Below are positions 61,043 through 64,000 of a stretch of 64,000 bases of DNA, piece after piece. The notes under the pieces are model-generated. The model ran no database searches, was not told the origin of the DNA, and saw only the letters and a list, made by a program, of their open reading frames with translations. Origin of the DNA: Thalassia testudinum (taxonomy: Eukaryota; Streptophyta; Magnoliopsida; Alismatales; Hydrocharitaceae); NCBI GenBank assembly GCA_037157565.1, contig JAZHRO010000063.1, forward strand, positions 157,778,501 to 157,842,500, given 5' to 3'. Position 1 is the stretch's first letter, and every line of letters begins with the position of its first letter. Made by a program: the position numbers and the translations under genes.

Positions 61043-62084
61043 ACCCCTTGGAAGGCCAAGCACCCCCATTCACTTCCTTGGCATTCATTCCACTTAGGCT
61101 AGCCACTTCCATCTCCACTCCACCTCCACGAGTAGAGCACCACCATGGAGGCCGCCATCTCCATGCCAGGAAACTGGATCAGCTCCCCAACCTCTCTCCA
61201 AGGGCAAGCCTAAGCTCCATTGGCTGCCCCTCCCTCTTCTCCCAGCCACTCAAAGGCCATCGGAGACCACCTTCGAATGCCCTTCCTTCTACTAGATTAG
61301 TAGCTTAGCTCTTCGTATACTTACAGCTTAGTTGTGTAGTCTTAATTCTCCCCCAATGATGCATGCAAAATTCCCCCATCGATTCTTGTATGCAACCATT
61401 TTCTGGTAGCTAGGTTTAATTTTTAAGCATTTATGTATAAGCTTTCCTCTAGATTTCCTTGTGCAACAACTCTCCAATGATGAATGAAATTGCATTTATA
61501 TATATGTCTCTCTATGTGTTTGAAATCACTGCAAGCTTAATAATTATCGCATTTACGAGATTTAAGTGCTTGTTCTTTAACTATCTATATATTACGCGCC
61601 AGCATGTCATTTCCTGAGGATATTGAAAATCTGACAATAGATGCTTTCTCTATAAATAGTCACCACCTCACTAGAATCGTGTGCACAGAAACTCACATGT
61701 TCACTTTCGTGATTTACTTGATGCATGTGCATGTGATCTGAGTTAATAACTGGAGCGGTGAAGTCTTAGGAGATTGGAAACTTGCATGCGTCTTTAAACA
61801 AAGTAGAACGGCTAAAGAAAAGATCAATTTCAAAAGCGAAAGCAGCGCCTCCCAGAGACGAACGACTGGGACTCAAAGTCTTGTTATTTTTATAAAATAA
61901 TATCTTTGTTGGATCATATTTTGCAACTATACTACGACACATTCCTTTTCATATCAAAACGTGCATTACGATTAGCCCAATTGCAAGGAATCTCAGAATC
62001 ATATTTAATTCTTCATTATTTCATTAGAGTTAAGATTTGACAGTGAATTCGTGTCTTTAAAAATCTAATTTGAATTAAGCTCAG

Positions 62085-62206
62085 GACTTGTTTTACCACT
62101 CAATTGAGCGGTTAAAACAAGTCAACAGATAATAGCACTCATAATTATATAGTTAATTAATAGTTTGAACTGCTCCTGAGCCACCATTGATAACGAGTTC
62201 AGGAGC
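62085..62206. repeat. Two adjacent stem-loops in N
   Basis: GACTTGTTTTACC/GGTTAAAACAAGTC at 62085-62123 (one bulge) and GCTCCTGA/TCAGGAGC at 62172-62206. Confidence 0.7.
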
Positions 62207-62911
62207 TTAATTAAGATTGGGCATTTAATTTATATGTGATAATCATATGTATTATAGTGTCGATTTGGGTCCATAAGTGATGGATAAATGATAGAAGAGG
62301 CAATGAAGGTGGAATTAGCTTGACTACTATCACCATGGACCGTGACAGTAGTCGGTGGAGGTGGAATGTGATTTAGGTGATTAGGTGATCAATTAAGTGT
62401 TTAAGTGAATTAGAAATGATTATGGAAGATAAAGGAATGTGGACAGCGATTTCAAAAGATGAAATTAAGGCTTTGGCGAGCTCAAGGAGTTCGCCGGAGT
62501 CGGAGAAGATGAACACTGAAATTCTAAAATTACATCTAATCTACCTACCTAAACTACCTATGTAACTAACTAAGCTAACCTACTCCTACTCCTACTCCTA
62601 ATCTACTGTTACCTGGACGAAGGGGTCAATAGGGTTCCGCTGAAGTCTCATGGAGGATGACGAAATCAGAGGGTGGAAGAAAGATCTCCGGCGGGCGGAT
62701 TTGAGGTGGAGTAGAGGATTCCTTTGGTCAGCGCCTGTGTTAGAGATGCGACAAACCATGGCACATCTCCTCGGCTGATCAAGATGGATGGAGGAAGTCG
62801 GAAAATGAGATGGAAACTCTCCAGAGTTTTTAACGAATAGCCTATTGGGTCAGCTGCAGTGTTAGAAGAGGGAAGAGAGCCAACTTGAGTAAAATCCGAG
62901 TGGTGAGGGGG

Positions 62912-62919
62912 TATTTATA
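62912..62919 (-). promoter_or_regulatory. Minus-strand TATA box inside N
   Basis: TATAAATA in context CTACTATAAATACC, with a GGAG-rich leader to its left as in the H and T LTRs. Confidence 0.55.
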
Positions 62920-63691
62920 GTAGTTGGCGGGGAAGAGAATGGCGGGGTCTGGCCAAAGAAGGAGCTTGAGGAGCTTAAACTCCGGCGTCGTCTCCAACGA
63001 CGGTGAGGTTATCTCCACTGAAAAATAGGATTTTCGATTAATCCAGACCGATGGATGAAGAGGAGGTGGTGAGTGCAAGCTGCAAGAGCTTGGACAAAGA
63101 AGAGTGATGTCGGCAGGGCGGTAATCGTGCGGTGGTGTGACTCCCCGTTGCCAACCGTTCATTCGGCTGAAGAAGAAGAAGAAGAAGAAGATGAAGAGGG
63201 ACTTAAATGTAATGAATCTTAAGGACCTTTGTGAGAAGTAAGGACCCTATTGTAATAAGTTTTAAGGATAAAAATGTAAACTCAGGTTTTCAAGGTTTAT
63301 TTTAACTTAGATCTTTCTCAACTTTTTATATATGTTAGTAAATAAGGTAAATATTATGTTTTCACCTTGAATTTACATTTTTGACCTTTTTAGGTTAATT
63401 TATTAGATTAAGTAAAATTACTTAAGTTATTATATACTTAGGTATACATTATATTTAAGTTACTTAACTTATTAATTAAGGAAATGGTTAATAGGATTTC
63501 GAGTCCAATTATTAATTAAATTGTTAATAATGTTAATTGAATGATAAAATGTCATTTTTAACTTATTTTAAGGTCCTTTACTAAATATCCCTTATTCTAT
63601 AATTAACCCTTATATGTTCATAATCTTATCTAATTAACTAGGAAGACTAGTTAATTTGGGGTAATTAGAGATCATGATGAGTGTCTCACCA

Positions 63692-63696
63692 CTAGG
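63692..63696. repeat. Target-site duplication of N, right (CTAGG)
   Basis: Exact match to 57327-57331. Confidence 0.85.
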
Positions 63697-64000
63697 GCCA
63701 ATATAAATTATGAGGAGGGCCAAATTGAACTAAAATTAGGGAACCGAACTCTGAATATTGATATCTTTAAGGCCCAACAAGGGATTAATTGCGATGTTAT
63801 AGAACAAATATGTGATAGCAAGGCTGTGGTTGATGAACCGTATATTGAGGACAACCTGATTACTTCCTATCAACCACAAGAGGATCAAAACTCGCAATCA
63901 GAGGAGTCTGAATCTGACTTAGATACACCCATAACTCCTTCCATTGCTCCTAACACACACCCTGAACCGCCCGCTGCTGCTAATAACCCCATTCTGGAAC
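63697..64000 (+). pseudogene. P2 protease C-terminal part and start of linker to pol
   Basis: Continues the protease frame after N: ANINYEEGQIELKLGN matches the segment that follows FLATA in T (ANINC...MEIAFGDKKL). Then an acidic Ser/Pro-rich linker. Open for 101 codons to the window end, so RT may follow outside. Confidence 0.8.

Larger units (their letters stand above)
57332..63691. mobile_element. N: 6.36-kb insertion with TG...CA ends, no coding capacity
   Basis: Bounded by TGATCGTGAGG and GTGTCTCACCA and by CTAGG on both sides; removing it and one CTAGG restores the P2 protease frame. No gag or pol ORF. It contains a polypyrimidine tract (57800-57990), a plus-strand promoter-like segment with TATAAAAGG (61034-61042) and a polyadenylation-like LTR end near 61900-61960, and a minus-strand promoter-like segment with TATAAATA (62912-62919). 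The ends do not repeat each other, so it is not a simple two-LTR element. Likely a solo LTR holding another solo LTR; that part is inference. Confidence 0.7.

Noticed and set aside
61965..61990. tRNA-Asp PBS after the inner LTR-like end of N
   Set aside because: Best alignment matches only about 11 of 18 bases; not above what chance allows.
57332..63691. N as an ordinary two-LTR element
   Set aside because: The left-terminal sequence does not recur near the right end, and the right-terminal sequence does not recur near the left.

Overview
This window is plant nuclear DNA made almost wholly of nested LTR retrotransposons. I see no host gene, rRNA, canonical tRNA or CRISPR array. The plant assignment rests on Ty3/gypsy polyproteins of the Athila kind (gag, then a DLGAS-type protease, then RT with FMDD, RNase H and integrase), primer-binding sites matching the 3' end of tRNA-Asp, and LTRs of 1.4-3 kb with TATA boxes. 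The species cannot be named from this sequence.

Layout. 1-4241: part of a minus-strand element (E) with an intact 78-codon ORF, a leader, a PBS and an LTR. 4242-5070 and 50043-50822: one older tract (F), split by an insertion and ending in an LTR terminus plus polypurine tract. 5071-50037: element H, minus strand, LTRs of 1760 and 1762 bp, flanked by TACTG/TGCTG. H is itself split inside integrase by 9329-42559, a tandem dimer (T) of the form LTR1-internal T1-LTR2-internal T2-LTR3, flanked by ACCAC on both sides. The leader of T2 is split by 28703-40300, a plus-strand element (P1) with 2.9-kb LTRs that carries gag and protease but no RT, RNase H or integrase. From about 51 kb a second plus-strand element (P2) begins. 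Its protease is cut at 57331 by a 6.36-kb TG...CA insertion (N) with a CTAGG duplication, and the reading frame resumes at 63697 and runs off the window.

Order of events implied by nesting: F, then H, then T inside H (dimerised by LTR-LTR exchange at some stage), then P1 inside T2. P2 and then N form a separate branch. The coding regions of H, T1, T2, P1 and P2 all carry nonsense codons or frameshifts, so none is autonomous now. T2 is the best preserved: its 1893-codon gag-pro-pol frame can be followed end to end.

The most interesting signals are non-coding: a perfect 9-bp-arm stem-loop beside the polypurine tract of five elements on both strands; a tRNA/SINE-head-like 74-nt module inside the T LTRs; two palindromes (one centred on a G-box) in the U3 of H and T; a duplicated motif in the H/T 3' region where other Athila elements may carry env; and the dimer itself.
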